A DNA stretch of 64,000 nucleotides from Flavobacterium akiainvivens (GTDB taxonomy: Bacteria; Bacteroidota; Bacteroidia; Flavobacteriales; Flavobacteriaceae), in the NCBI RefSeq assembly GCF_001278115.1, contig NZ_LIYD01000005.1:726903-790902 (forward strand), given 5' to 3'. The position numbers and the translations under genes were made by a program. This document shows positions 17,505 through 26,376 of the stretch, one piece after another. Below the pieces are notes generated by a model. It was not told the origin of the DNA. It made no database searches and saw nothing but the letters and a program-made list of their open reading frames with translations. Numbering within the stretch: the stretch's first letter is position 1; every line of letters starts with the position of its first letter.

Positions 17505-20500
17505 TTAAAATTTAATGTTAGCACCTACCATAAATGTTCTGGGTACCGGATAAAAACCATAGTCTATACCGCTGCCAATAGGTGCCCCGGATGAAGCACT
17601 TGGGTCATAGCCCCGGTATTTTGTAAAGGTGTAAAGATTGTTTACAGCTACATATATCCTGGTTTGGGTAACCACATTGCCCAGCCAGTTAGGATTTATG
17701 CTGTAGCCCAACTGTAGGTTTTGTATCCTGCAATATGAAGCATCCTCCACATAATAAGATGAGAAAAGTGTATTGTTATTTGCCCCAACAGTCTGGATAG
17801 GGATAGTATTGCTTGTGCCTTCGCCGGTCCACCTGCCAAGTACATAATTAAGGCGGTTGCCATTAGGTACATTTCTTTCATAAGCCCTTACCATGTCATT
17901 TCCAAGAGATGCAAACGCATAAGCTGTAAGGTCAAAACCTTTATACCTTAGCGTTACATTAAGCCCCATGGTAGCATTTGGTATAGGGTCACCAATATTA
18001 GTTTTATCATCAGGGGTAATTATACCGTCGCCGTTAACATCTTTAAATCTAATGTCGCCCGGGTGTGCTCCTGTACCACCAAGGCCTGCCTGGCTTGGAG
18101 CGGCATCAACTTCTGCCTGGTTCTGGAAAATACCATCCATCTGGTAACCATAGAAGTAGCCCATAGGCTGTCCAACCTCCATTCTTGATGGTTGTTCGCT
18201 CAGTCCAAAAGTACCGCCGGGGTAGTAACCTGTACCATTGTTTACCGCAGTTACTTCGTTTTTAAGGAATGTAACGTTGTAATTGGCATCAAGCTGCATA
18301 CCTTCAATAATATCTGTTTTATAACCTAAAGCAAGCTCAAAACCGCTATTACGAACGCTACCTGCATTTACAGTAGGAGCGCTTGCTCCCGGTGCACCGA
18401 TGCCTATTATACCCGATACCGGAATATTAGGAATAAGAAGGTCATCTCGGGTATCAATAAAATAATCTGCTACAAGGCTAAGCTTATCGTTAAAGAAATA
18501 AATATCAGCACCTACGTCAAATTTCTTGGCTACTTCCCACTTAACATTAGGGTTTACAACCGTTCCTGTTGCAACACCGTTTACAAGTTGCCCGTTAAAT
18601 ACATACGTTGCCTCACCACTTAGCAAAGACCTGTAGGTGTTAGAACCAATAAGGTCGCTACCCAGTTCGCCATAGCTGGCGCGTAGTTTTGCAAAGCTTA
18701 TGATGCCTTTGTCATTTGAATCTTCGCCACCTCCAAAGAAGCTTTCGTCTGACATAACCCAACCTGCTGTTACAGAAGGAAAATAAGCTACTGAATTGCC
18801 CGGGCCAAATTTTGTAGACATATCACGCCTAAGCATGCCTGACAGCAAGTACCTGCCTTTATAGTCGTATTGTATCCTTCCAAAATAAGAAAGCCTTCTG
18901 TCATCATACGTATATGAACTGTTTGTTTTAGAGTCGCTAAGCCCGTTTGCCAGGCTTATATCTGCATATTCCCATGAGTTGTAAGGAACGTCAAATCCTG
19001 TTGCGGTTACATTCTGGCCATACGTTTTAAATACGGTCATACCGGCTGTGGCTGTAACATTATGGTTTTCGGCAAATGTTTTAGCGTATGTAGCAAAAAG
19101 GTCATACGTATAGTCGTTAAAATTACTTGCGCTCTGGGTAACGCTGCTGCGCTGCACATCATAAATTTTACCACCATAATTAACCTGTTTACCAAATGTT
19201 TTACCCCTGTCTGTAGAAGAGTTGAAACCTATCCTGCTGGTTATGGTTAGCCCATCAATAATTTTGTAGTCAAGGCCAAATGTACCGTTGATTTTCTTAA
19301 AATTATAAGCGTTATAGGTATTAGCCATTTGTGCCAGCGGGTTGATAATTTCTGTACCAAAACCGGTATCGCTTGGCACGAGGGTAAAGTCTCCGGTTTC
19401 ATTGTAAGGCGTTAATACAGGTGAAACGTTTAATGTATTAAAAAGCACCGAACCCAATACGTTTTCGCTAAGGCTTGCCCTGTCAAACTGCGTGTAAATC
19501 ACGTTACCGTTCATCCTTAGTCTGTCTGTAAGGTCGGCGGTTAAGGATATCCTGGCAGTATTTCTTAAAAAGTTTGCCTTGTTGCCGCCCACAATACCTT
19601 CCTGCTCAACACGTGAGCCGCCTACTGAGTATGAAATTTTATCGGCACCGCCGCTAAAGGTAATATCCTGGCTTGTTATTGGCGCATCATTTTGAAAAAC
19701 CTGATCCTGCCAGTTGGTGCCGGTTCCAAGCCCGCTAAGGTTAGGGAAGGGAATAGGTTGCCCACCGTTAGCATAGCTTTCGTTAAGCAAAGCGGCATAC
19801 TCAGTAGCGTTTAATGTTGGCAGCTTTCTTGTTGTTTCCTGAAAACCGGTAAATACATTGTAGCTAACTTCGGGCTTTTGGTTTTTACGGCCCTTTTTAG
19901 TGGTTACAAGTATAACACCATTGGCACCAATTGTACCATAAATGGCAGCTTGGGCATCTTTAAGAACGGTAATACTTTCAATGTCAGATGCGTTTAATAG
20001 GCCAAGTTCGCCCTGGTAGCCGTCAATAATCACTACCGGGTTGGCGTCGCCATTTGTGGCTATACCACGAATCCTGATGCTAAGCCCCGCTCCCGGAGAT
20101 CCAGAGGTTGATGTAACATTAACTCCCGATACAGTACCTTGTAGTGCCTGTTCAATTTTTACTGGCCTAAGCTGGTCCAGCGTTTCTGAGCCAATTGTGC
20201 TTACAGCGCCGGTAACTTCTTTTTTGCGCTGGCTACCGTAACCAATAACCACAAGTTCTTCAAGGCTTTCTACCGAAGCTTCTAACGAAACAGTAATGGT
20301 TTCTGTAGCTGTAACAATTTTTTGAAATGGGGTATAGCCAATAGATGAAAACTCTAATATAGAGCCTACCGGCACCGAGATTGAAAAATTACCGTCGAGA
20401 TCTGTTACGGTAGCTGTTGTGGAACTTTTTACAACGACACTTACTCCCGGCAGAGGATCTCCGGAGGCCGCTTCTGTTACCTTTCCGTTTATTTCAACAT

Positions 20501-20561
20501 TCTGTGCAATACACAGGGCTGAAATAAACATAAAAGCAATGGCTAATAGTTTTGACTTCAT
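17505..20561 (-). CDS. susC: SusC/RagA-family TonB-dependent transporter
   Basis: 1018 residues, normal for SusC. A signal peptide (to about residue 20) is followed by a carboxypeptidase-regulatory-like beta domain (about 24-105, NGKVTEAASGDPLPGVSVVV). A TonB-box/SusC signature region follows (LEELVVIGYGSQRKKEVTGAVS), then a plug domain (IRIRGIATNGDANPVVIIDGY) and a 22-strand barrel ending in aromatic Phe. It imports oligosaccharides through the outer membrane with SusD, energised by TonB. It is the first gene of the PUL operon. The upstream region holds a perfect inverted repeat and words shared with the 25.3 kb region. Confidence 0.95.
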   Translation of the reverse strand: MKSKLLAIAFMFISALCIAQNVEINGKVTEAASGDPLPGVSVVVKSSTTATVTDLDGNFSISVPVGSILEFSSIGYTPFQKIVTATETITVSLEASVESLEELVVIGYGSQRKKEVTGAVSTIGSETLDQLRPVKIEQALQGTVSGVNVTSTSGSPGAGLSIRIRGIATNGDANPVVIIDGYQGELGLLNASDIESITVLKDAQAAIYGTIGANGVILVTTKKGRKNQKPEVSYNVFTGFQETTRKLPTLNATEYAALLNESYANGGQPIPFPNLSGLGTGTNWQDQVFQNDAPITSQDITFSGGADKISYSVGGSRVEQEGIVGGNKANFLRNTARISLTADLTDRLRMNGNVIYTQFDRASLSENVLGSVLFNTLNVSPVLTPYNETGDFTLVPSDTGFGTEIINPLAQMANTYNAYNFKKINGTFGLDYKIIDGLTITSRIGFNSSTDRGKTFGKQVNYGGKIYDVQRSSVTQSASNFNDYTYDLFATYAKTFAENHNVTATAGMTVFKTYGQNVTATGFDVPYNSWEYADISLANGLSDSKTNSSYTYDDRRLSYFGRIQYDYKGRYLLSGMLRRDMSTKFGPGNSVAYFPSVTAGWVMSDESFFGGGEDSNDKGIISFAKLRASYGELGSDLIGSNTYRSLLSGEATYVFNGQLVNGVATGTVVNPNVKWEVAKKFDVGADIYFFNDKLSLVADYFIDTRDDLLIPNIPVSGIIGIGAPGASAPTVNAGSVRNSGFELALGYKTDIIEGMQLDANYNVTFLKNEVTAVNNGTGYYPGGTFGLSEQPSRMEVGQPMGYFYGYQMDGIFQNQAEVDAAPSQAGLGGTGAHPGDIRFKDVNGDGIITPDDKTNIGDPIPNATMGLNVTLRYKGFDLTAYAFASLGNDMVRAYERNVPNGNRLNYVLGRWTGEGTSNTIPIQTVGANNNTLFSSYYVEDASYCRIQNLQLGYSINPNWLGNVVTQTRIYVAVNNLYTFTKYRGYDPSASSGAPIGSGIDYGFYPVPRTFMVGANIKF

Positions 20562-20595
20562 ATAATACTAAAATGTTTTTTGTGATAATATAAAA

Positions 20596-20636
20596 GTAGG
20601 GGTACTAAAAACATGTAAATTTTTTAGTACCCCTAC
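20596..20636 (-). promoter_or_regulatory. Perfect 16-bp inverted repeat in the susC leader
   Basis: The arms 20596-20611 and 20621-20636 are exactly complementary with a 9-nt centre. It begins 35 nt upstream of the susC ATG. On the transcribed strand the second arm is followed by TTTTATATT, so it could act as an attenuator hairpin or as a dyad operator. The remaining bases of the 248-nt gap are AT-rich. Confidence 0.75.
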
Positions 20637-20740
20637 AAATGTTATACAATTTGAAAAAAGATTTTTTTAAGCAATAAAAACACACGTTAACCTACTGTTA
20701 ACAGTGTTTAGCAACATTTTAAATATGTTAAAAATACAGT

Positions 20741-20786
20741 AACGAAAACCTTGTAAATAAGGTAATGTTGTGGTAATGTATAGGTA
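20741..20786 (-). promoter_or_regulatory. Putative operator words upstream of susC
   Basis: AACGAAAAC (20741-20749), GGTAATGTATAG (20772-20783) and TATAGGTA (20779-20786) all recur in the intergenic region upstream of the T9SS gene. They lie about 180-225 nt upstream of the susC start, just past the end of the regulator gene. The binding protein is unknown. Confidence 0.45.
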
Positions 20787-20809
20787 TTTTTAAACAGTGT
20801 TGTGGTTTA

Positions 20810-23605
20810 TTAAACCGACAGGATATACTCAACAAGGCCTAATTCATGTGGTAAATCCATTTTTTTGCGCAAACGATATCGTTTTATTTCAACGCTTCTT
20901 ACAGATATGTTAAGCAAAGGTGCAATTTCTTTACTTGAAAGGTTAAGCCTGAGGTATGCACACAAGCGTAAATCGTTAGGTGTAAGTGCTGCATGAGCCT
21001 TCTTTATTTTCTTTAAAAAGTCTTTATCAGCATTATTAAATGCTTCCTTAAACATATCCCAGGTATCGTTTTCATTTATGTTTTTATTTATTGTCGTTAT
21101 AACCGATTTTATACTTCTATCGCCAATCTCAGTACTCTTTTTAAGATCGTCCTTAATCATTGATAGCAGTTCATTCTTTTTAATAAGGTTCATTGTAGAA
21201 GCAGCCAGTTCACGATTCTTATTCTCAAAATCCTGCTGTAGCTGCTCATTTTTTACACGCATTAATTCCTGTTCATTTTCAAGTTCCTTAATCTCAAGAA
21301 GCCTGTTGTTTTCTTCTATAAGCTTTTCACGTTGATTGTGGTAATAGTTCTTGTAGGCTCGGTTAATCATGTAAGCCGCTATAAGTGCTATAAATAGATA
21401 AATAATTAAAGCAAATGTAGTTGCATACCAGGGTTTTAAAATAGTAAACCTATATTCTGCAACATTTTCAGATAATGAGTTGCCTGTTTTGGCCCTTACT
21501 TTAAAGATGTATTCTCCCGGAGGCAGGTTTTTAAAATTCACTAACGGCTTTGTAGCCCATTCACTCCACTCATCCTGCATTCCTTCAAGTTTGTACTGAA
21601 ATTCAGAATTGACATACTTGTTGTATTCCGGAACAGTAAAGCTGAATGTGATATTATTTTGAGTATATTTAAAGCTGCCTTCGCCTTTAATATTGGTTGA
21701 AACGGGTTGTCTGTTTAGCTCATTAATAGCGATATCTGAAATAAATACATTGTATTGCTTAGAGTCTAACTCATTAAGGTTTATAGTGTAATATCCATCT
21801 GTAGTGCCTATTAAGTATGTATTAACCGTAATTTGAGTTATGTTTTCATACCCTGCCATTGAATTGGTTAACGTACTGGGAATGGGAATAACATTGTGCT
21901 TTAATTCTGAATTGAGCTTGCCTGAAGTAAAGTAATTAATATAGTTCTTAGTAAAAAACCACAACCTTCCACTATTGTCTGCTATAATTTTGCCCGATGT
22001 ATACTCATCATTAGCAAAAGGTTTAGAAAGTTTTTCCTGTTTTATAAATTGTTTTGTTTTTGTATTCAGCTTATAGATACCTTCCTTGTAGGCATAGTAT
22101 ATTTCGCCATTAAAGGTAGAGAGGCTTGCATTTTTCCCTTTTTTAGGCGTTTTGTAGGCGTAAAAACCTGATGCCTTCGTAAAATTATTATCTACCGTTA
22201 TCCTGAATATGCCTTTATACTCATGGCTTATATAAACATCACTACCGTTTATGGCAAAAAACCTGCTGGAATAATCAAATCCATCTATCCGGTTGCGGAG
22301 TTTCCATCCTGCAGGTGTTTTTTCGAGAACTGTAAAACCCAGATAATTACCTTGCAGAAGTAGATTTGGCTTACCCTGAATTTTTTCAAATTTCCATGTG
22401 CCAATGCCCGAAAATATTTGTGTTGCAGATGTACCATTAATCAAATAGGTACCATAGTCATGGCCGCAAAAAAGAGTATTATCATATATAAATAAAGACC
22501 ATACCTGTCCTTTAGTGCCTGCTACAAATTTAAAATCACTGTCAGAATTATAAGGCTTACAAAACAGTCCCTGATTTGTGCCAATATAAATAACATCATT
22601 ATAAAGTACTGATGCATATACCGTTCCTAAAAAACCGGTATCATCTACATAGCTGTGTACTGCACTTTGCATATTTATGCAGTTTATACCGTTATCAAGC
22701 CCTATCCACAGGTTATTGTCGCGGTCTTCAAACAATGAAAGGGCTGTATTGTTACTTAAACCTTTATTTTGGGTAATATGATATTTTATAGCACCTGAAG
22801 ACGAGAGTATATAAATACCATTAGAAACAGTGCCTAATGCAAAGCTGCCGTCGCTTAGCCTTTGGCTGCTGTATATACTACTGTTTTTAAGCTGTTCATC
22901 TGCGGCTATATTCCATTTTGTAATCTCACCATTTTTATAAATGTAAAAGCCGTCATATTGCATTTGTATTAGCAGGCCATCATCAATGCCAAAAATATTT
23001 ACAATTTTACTGTTTGCAAAAATGGGAGCATTACTTAAAAGTTTACTTTTCCCATTTTCTATTTCAAATAAGCCGGAACTAAATGTTTGATATAATATAC
23101 TGTTGTTAACGGCAAAAACCTTATTCATGCCTGTATCTGAAGCAATTATGTTAAATGCTTGTGTTTTACAATCATAAATAAATATTTGTGTAAGCGATTG
23201 AAATATAACCCAGTGGTCAAGATGTTTAATATTCCAAAACTGTTCGTCGTCAATAATTTTTGACTTTATCTTATCTGAAAGTGAGAAGTATTTAAGGCTT
23301 CCGTTTTCCTGGCGGGTCCAGTAGCCAAACTCCATATAGGAGCCGGTATAAATCCTGTCCCCCACAGCCCTTACAGAGCGTAAAATTGTTTCGTTAGGGG
23401 TAGGGTATAACTTCCAGCTGGTGCCGTTATATTCTAACAGCCCCGAATTGTTAGCAAAGTATATATAACCGTTTTTATCCTGGCTTATCATCCAGTTTTG
23501 ATTACCCGCATTATACACAGAAGTAGGATACTGCAAAATAGGAGGGAGATCCTGGGCAAAAGTGCTTATTGCAAATAGCAAAAAAAAGAGTAACTTTTTT
23601 TTCAA
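20810..23605 (-). CDS. Y_Y_Y-type sensor-regulator with LuxR-like HTH (PUL regulator)
   Basis: 931 residues. The start is a TTG at 23605; no in-frame ATG occurs before residue 39, and TTG gives a good signal peptide (KKKLLFFLLFAISTFAQ). A periplasmic two-component-regulator propeller (about 25-610, blades such as DNNLWIGLDNGI) leads to a Y_Y_Y domain (about 640-715, GEYIFKVRAK). Next come a TM helix (about 724-746), a coiled coil (about 750-840) and a C-terminal LuxR/FixJ-like HTH (LTPNDLRLCAYLRLNLSSKE, then SVRSVEIKRYRLRKKM). There is no histidine kinase or receiver domain, so a periplasmic glycan signal must pass straight to the membrane-tethered HTH. It sits next to susC and probably controls it. 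Confidence 0.85.
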   Translation of the reverse strand: MKKKLLFFLLFAISTFAQDLPPILQYPTSVYNAGNQNWMISQDKNGYIYFANNSGLLEYNGTSWKLYPTPNETILRSVRAVGDRIYTGSYMEFGYWTRQENGSLKYFSLSDKIKSKIIDDEQFWNIKHLDHWVIFQSLTQIFIYDCKTQAFNIIASDTGMNKVFAVNNSILYQTFSSGLFEIENGKSKLLSNAPIFANSKIVNIFGIDDGLLIQMQYDGFYIYKNGEITKWNIAADEQLKNSSIYSSQRLSDGSFALGTVSNGIYILSSSGAIKYHITQNKGLSNNTALSLFEDRDNNLWIGLDNGINCINMQSAVHSYVDDTGFLGTVYASVLYNDVIYIGTNQGLFCKPYNSDSDFKFVAGTKGQVWSLFIYDNTLFCGHDYGTYLINGTSATQIFSGIGTWKFEKIQGKPNLLLQGNYLGFTVLEKTPAGWKLRNRIDGFDYSSRFFAINGSDVYISHEYKGIFRITVDNNFTKASGFYAYKTPKKGKNASLSTFNGEIYYAYKEGIYKLNTKTKQFIKQEKLSKPFANDEYTSGKIIADNSGRLWFFTKNYINYFTSGKLNSELKHNVIPIPSTLTNSMAGYENITQITVNTYLIGTTDGYYTINLNELDSKQYNVFISDIAINELNRQPVSTNIKGEGSFKYTQNNITFSFTVPEYNKYVNSEFQYKLEGMQDEWSEWATKPLVNFKNLPPGEYIFKVRAKTGNSLSENVAEYRFTILKPWYATTFALIIYLFIALIAAYMINRAYKNYYHNQREKLIEENNRLLEIKELENEQELMRVKNEQLQQDFENKNRELAASTMNLIKKNELLSMIKDDLKKSTEIGDRSIKSVITTINKNINENDTWDMFKEAFNNADKDFLKKIKKAHAALTPNDLRLCAYLRLNLSSKEIAPLLNISVRSVEIKRYRLRKKMDLPHELGLVEYILSV

Positions 23606-23656
23606 AATGATACTATTGGTTGGTTATAATTACGAATATACAAGAAAAGTTGTTAT

Positions 23657-23686
23657 AAAAAAACCGCCCCGCACAGGCGGGGCGGC
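23657..23686 (-). terminator. Strong terminator of the T9SS gene
   Basis: A perfect 9-bp GC stem (23664-23672 with 23677-23685, loop ACAG) is followed by T7 on the minus strand. It separates the T9SS gene from the regulator gene, which therefore needs its own promoter in about 50 nt. Confidence 0.85.
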
Positions 23687-23716
23687 TAACTATCAACATG
23701 AAATTTGGAATAAAAC

Positions 23717-25264
23717 TTACTGTTTTATAATGCGCTGAGATGTTTGTTTTCCTTTAGCGGATGTGTTTACAATATAAACACCGGCATTTAGGTTAGAAAC
23801 GTTTACAGATACATTATTTTGTGCTGGCTTGGCAGTGTATATTAACTGGCCGATAAGGTTATAAATTTCTACTGTATCTATAGCATTTTCGTTGGTAATG
23901 TTTAGTACATCACTTACCGGATTTGGATATACAGTAGTAATAAATTTATTAAAAGCAGGTGCATTAGCAGTAGTGCTTGTAACTACAGTAAAACCATTTG
24001 CTTCTTCAGTACCGTTAGCCGGATTTTGGTTAAGCCCGGTAACTGAAACACCATATTGTACAATAAGTCCTGCCGTTATGGTAAATCCTTCAGTAGAAAG
24101 CGACCAGTCCTGACCAGGCACAAGATCTGCTGAAGCATGAAAATCAAGAGACCAGTTATTACCAGGATTAAGGATTTTTATAAAGGCAACGTCTTCAAAA
24201 TCATCTGTAAGGGTAGAGCTAACTGTTTTACCTGTAAATATAAGGGTTTGCGCAGCAAGGTCAGTCCTTTCCACAAAAGTATTGCCTTCAAAAATTTTGT
24301 TTCCGTTTCCATTTCCGTCTGCCCAATAGGTATCAGCGGGATTATATGTATTGTAATTGGGATAAATGCTTATGGTATTATCTGCAGGGTTTAGCACACT
24401 TTTTAAAGCATCAAAAGTCCATGAATTTCCTGCTACATAGGTTAATTCTGTACCAGCTTCAAAGTTGCCGTTGTTTTCAAACCAGTTAGCAAAAGGTTTC
24501 CAAAGGTTTTCTGTATCAAGGTTTTCAATGGTTACGTTTACTGTTCCCGGTGTAGGCTCAACCGGTTCTTCCGGGGTAATAGGGTTTTCGCCCGGAGGGG
24601 CATTAGTTACAACAGTAAAACCGGTAGCGGCTTCATTAGCAGGGTTACCATTAAGGCCAAGCATTGAGAAACCATACTGAACATAACGTCCGGGGCCTAT
24701 TTCAAAATCACCTGTAGAAAGCGTAAAATCCTCTCCCGGCGTAAGCGGAACGGTAATCATTACTTCTGTAGCCCAGTTAGCAGCCGGATTGAGTATTTTT
24801 ATAAAAGCGGTATCATGATAACTTGCTATTAAGGTCGAGCTGTTAGTATGTCCTGAAAAAACAAGTTGCTCGCCCTCCATATCGGTACGCTCTACAAAGG
24901 TAAGGCCTTCAAAAATTTTGTTTCCATTACCATTTCCGTCAGACCAATAAGCATCTGCAGCATTATAAAGTGTGTAATTAGGGTATAGCGCTATAGTGCC
25001 TTCGCCTGTATTAAAAACACTTTTAAGTTCATCAAATGTTACCCACTGGTCGCCAAATTCATATGCTAAATTGGTTCCTGCTTCAAATGCACCATTGTTT
25101 AAGAATACGTTTCTATACGACCTCCATTTTTCATTATCTGCAGTAGCATCAAAATTATTTACCGTTACAAACACCTGCGCATGGGTATTAGCTGCAAAAA
25201 GCGATATGCCCAGCAAAGCAGTTGTTTTAAAGATATTGTTTTTAAGTAATTGTTTTACTTTCAT
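23717..25264 (-). CDS. T9SS-secreted protein with two copies of an unrecognised domain
   Basis: 515 residues. The signal peptide (1-30, ending NTHAQ) is followed by two tandem domains of about 190 residues (about 33-222 and 243-430). By eye they are about half identical, and both contain YPNYxxYNxADxYWxDGNGNGNK, IFEGxTFVERTD, AFIKILNP and NGFTVVT or TGFTVVT endings. A Pro/Glu-rich linker (TPEEPVEPTPG) joins them. Residues about 440-515 form a type A T9SS sorting domain (VYPNPVSDVLNITN, IYNLIGQLIY, LNAGVYIV, KIIK-like tail). It is therefore exported to the surface or medium. No catalytic motif is recognised; binding or processing of a glucan is a guess based on the PUL next door. Confidence 0.75.
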   Translation of the reverse strand: MKVKQLLKNNIFKTTALLGISLFAANTHAQVFVTVNNFDATADNEKWRSYRNVFLNNGAFEAGTNLAYEFGDQWVTFDELKSVFNTGEGTIALYPNYTLYNAADAYWSDGNGNGNKIFEGLTFVERTDMEGEQLVFSGHTNSSTLIASYHDTAFIKILNPAANWATEVMITVPLTPGEDFTLSTGDFEIGPGRYVQYGFSMLGLNGNPANEAATGFTVVTNAPPGENPITPEEPVEPTPGTVNVTIENLDTENLWKPFANWFENNGNFEAGTELTYVAGNSWTFDALKSVLNPADNTISIYPNYNTYNPADTYWADGNGNGNKIFEGNTFVERTDLAAQTLIFTGKTVSSTLTDDFEDVAFIKILNPGNNWSLDFHASADLVPGQDWSLSTEGFTITAGLIVQYGVSVTGLNQNPANGTEEANGFTVVTSTTANAPAFNKFITTVYPNPVSDVLNITNENAIDTVEIYNLIGQLIYTAKPAQNNVSVNVSNLNAGVYIVNTSAKGKQTSQRIIKQ

Positions 25265-25307
25265 ATAAATTAGGAATTAAGGTTATGATGTAAAAATATA
25301 CATTCAA

Positions 25308-25350
25308 CGAAAACGATGTAATTTTTACTACCTATATAGAAACTATACAT
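25308..25350 (-). promoter_or_regulatory. Putative operator block near the T9SS gene promoter
   Basis: On the minus strand ATCGTTTTCG (complement of 25308-25317) lies about 10 nt upstream of a near-consensus -7 element (TATTTTTA, complement of 25290-25297). That is where a repressor or activator would overlap the -33 region. The words TACCTATA and AACTATACAT follow at 25329-25350. Confidence 0.4.
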
Positions 25351-25430
25351 GGTAAAGCAATTAGAATACAATAATGAATAGTAGCCAAACCCCTTATAAA
25401 TATTAACTTTTTGATTAAGCCTTTAACTAT

Positions 25431-25475
25431 ATCGTTTTCGGGTTTATTATACTTTTGTATAGGTAATGTATAGTT
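25431..25475 (+). promoter_or_regulatory. Second putative operator block
   Basis: ATCGTTTTCG (25431-25440), TATAGGTA (25458-25465) and ATGTATAGTT (25466-25475) lie here. The 12-mer GGTAATGTATAG (25462-25473) is identical to 20772-20783 upstream of susC and at a similar distance from the gene start (about 200 nt). Confidence 0.45.
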
Positions 25476-25804
25476 GATTTATATCTGATTTGCTTTTTGT
25501 TGTAGGTTTGCGAATACCCATACAATTATGTAAATCGAACTTTAATGGTATAAAAAATAATTTTGCTTTATAATTTATGTAAAATAGTTATTAATCATAA
25601 TTACTTGTTAAGAGTGTTGTATATACCTATATTAATCTTTTAACTATTAATTAGTATTATTAAGGCAATATCCTTGTGCAATAGTTATTTATGAATTTTA
25701 TATGGAAGATTGTTTTGTTAAACATCTTCTAATTAAGTTTTTATTAATTTTTCATTAAGAAAGCTCGGGGTAGTTTTGGCTCAACTAACATAAAAATTTG
25801 AGAA

Positions 25805-26332
25805 ATGAAAAAGATTCATTTATTGGCCGGTGCATTATTACTATCAGGTGCCCTTTTTACAGCATGTAGTGATGATGACGACGCACCAAATGCAACAACT
25901 ATTGAAGGTACTTATGAACTTGAAGAGGTTAATACTGCCGAAGCTACCGATTTTGATATGGACGGTGATTCGCATATTGACCAGACAGAAGAGTCTAACT
26001 GCTATGATTCCGGCAGGATTACAATTAATAGCGATAACACATTTACTTATGTGCATACTGCTATATTAATTGATGAAGCAACTGGGCAGGCCGGTTGTGC
26101 CAATCCTGTAACACTTTCGGGAACCTGGGAGGCAGAGGGAACCGGTACAGATGCTATTCTTACATTAACGTATGAAGATGAGACGGGAGATAATGCTACT
26201 GCATTTGTAACAAAACAGGGAAATAAGATTACTTGGGAAAATGACAATATTCTTTCAAGGTATCCTGACAGGGATGCTGAAGGCGGGGCAATATATACTC
26301 CCGGCAGCATAAACTATGTTTATGAAAAATAA
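25805..26332 (+). CDS. Lipocalin-like lipoprotein with an EF-hand-like loop
   Basis: 175 residues. Cys21 of the lipoprotein signal is followed by SDDDD, matching the S-(D/E)3 surface-export signal of Bacteroidota lipoproteins. The body resembles lipocalin-like domains (IEGTYELEEV start, ITINSDNTFTY, LSGTWEAEG). An insert near residue 50-65, DMDGDSHIDQTE, fits a calcium-binding EF-hand loop (D-x-D-x-D-x-x-I-D-x-x-E). The ligand and role are unknown. A -7 element TAGTTTTG sits about 27 nt upstream of the ATG. Confidence 0.7.
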   Translation: MKKIHLLAGALLLSGALFTACSDDDDAPNATTIEGTYELEEVNTAEATDFDMDGDSHIDQTEESNCYDSGRITINSDNTFTYVHTAILIDEATGQAGCANPVTLSGTWEAEGTGTDAILTLTYEDETGDNATAFVTKQGNKITWENDNILSRYPDRDAEGGAIYTPGSINYVYEK

Positions 26333-26346
26333 TTCAGTATGTAAAG

Positions 26347-26376
26347 AAAAAGGGATGCTTTAGCATCCCTTTTTTT
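26347..26376. terminator. Bidirectional terminator between the lipocalin gene and clpS
   Basis: The stem GGGATGC/GCATCCC with loop TTTA is flanked by A5 and T7. It serves the convergent lipocalin and clpS genes; the clpS stop codon lies inside the T-run. Confidence 0.85.

Larger units (their letters stand above)
25265..25804. other. 540-nt AT-rich divergent intergenic region with paired regulatory words
   Basis: It lies between the T9SS gene (leftward) and the lipocalin gene (rightward), with no ORF or RNA gene seen. Three words occur in both orientations: CGAAAACGAT (25308-25317; inverse 25431-25440), TACCTATA (25329-25336 and 25624-25631; inverse 25458-25465) and AACTATACAT (25341-25350; inverse 25466-25475). 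TACTTTTG (25450-25457) and TAGTTTTG (25771-25778) match the -7 consensus. The second would serve the lipocalin gene. Confidence 0.55.

Noticed and set aside
25265..25804. Small RNA or tRNA gene in the 540-nt gap
   Set aside because: No cloverleaf, no terminator hairpin inside the gap and no GC-rich island; only regulatory-looking words are visible.
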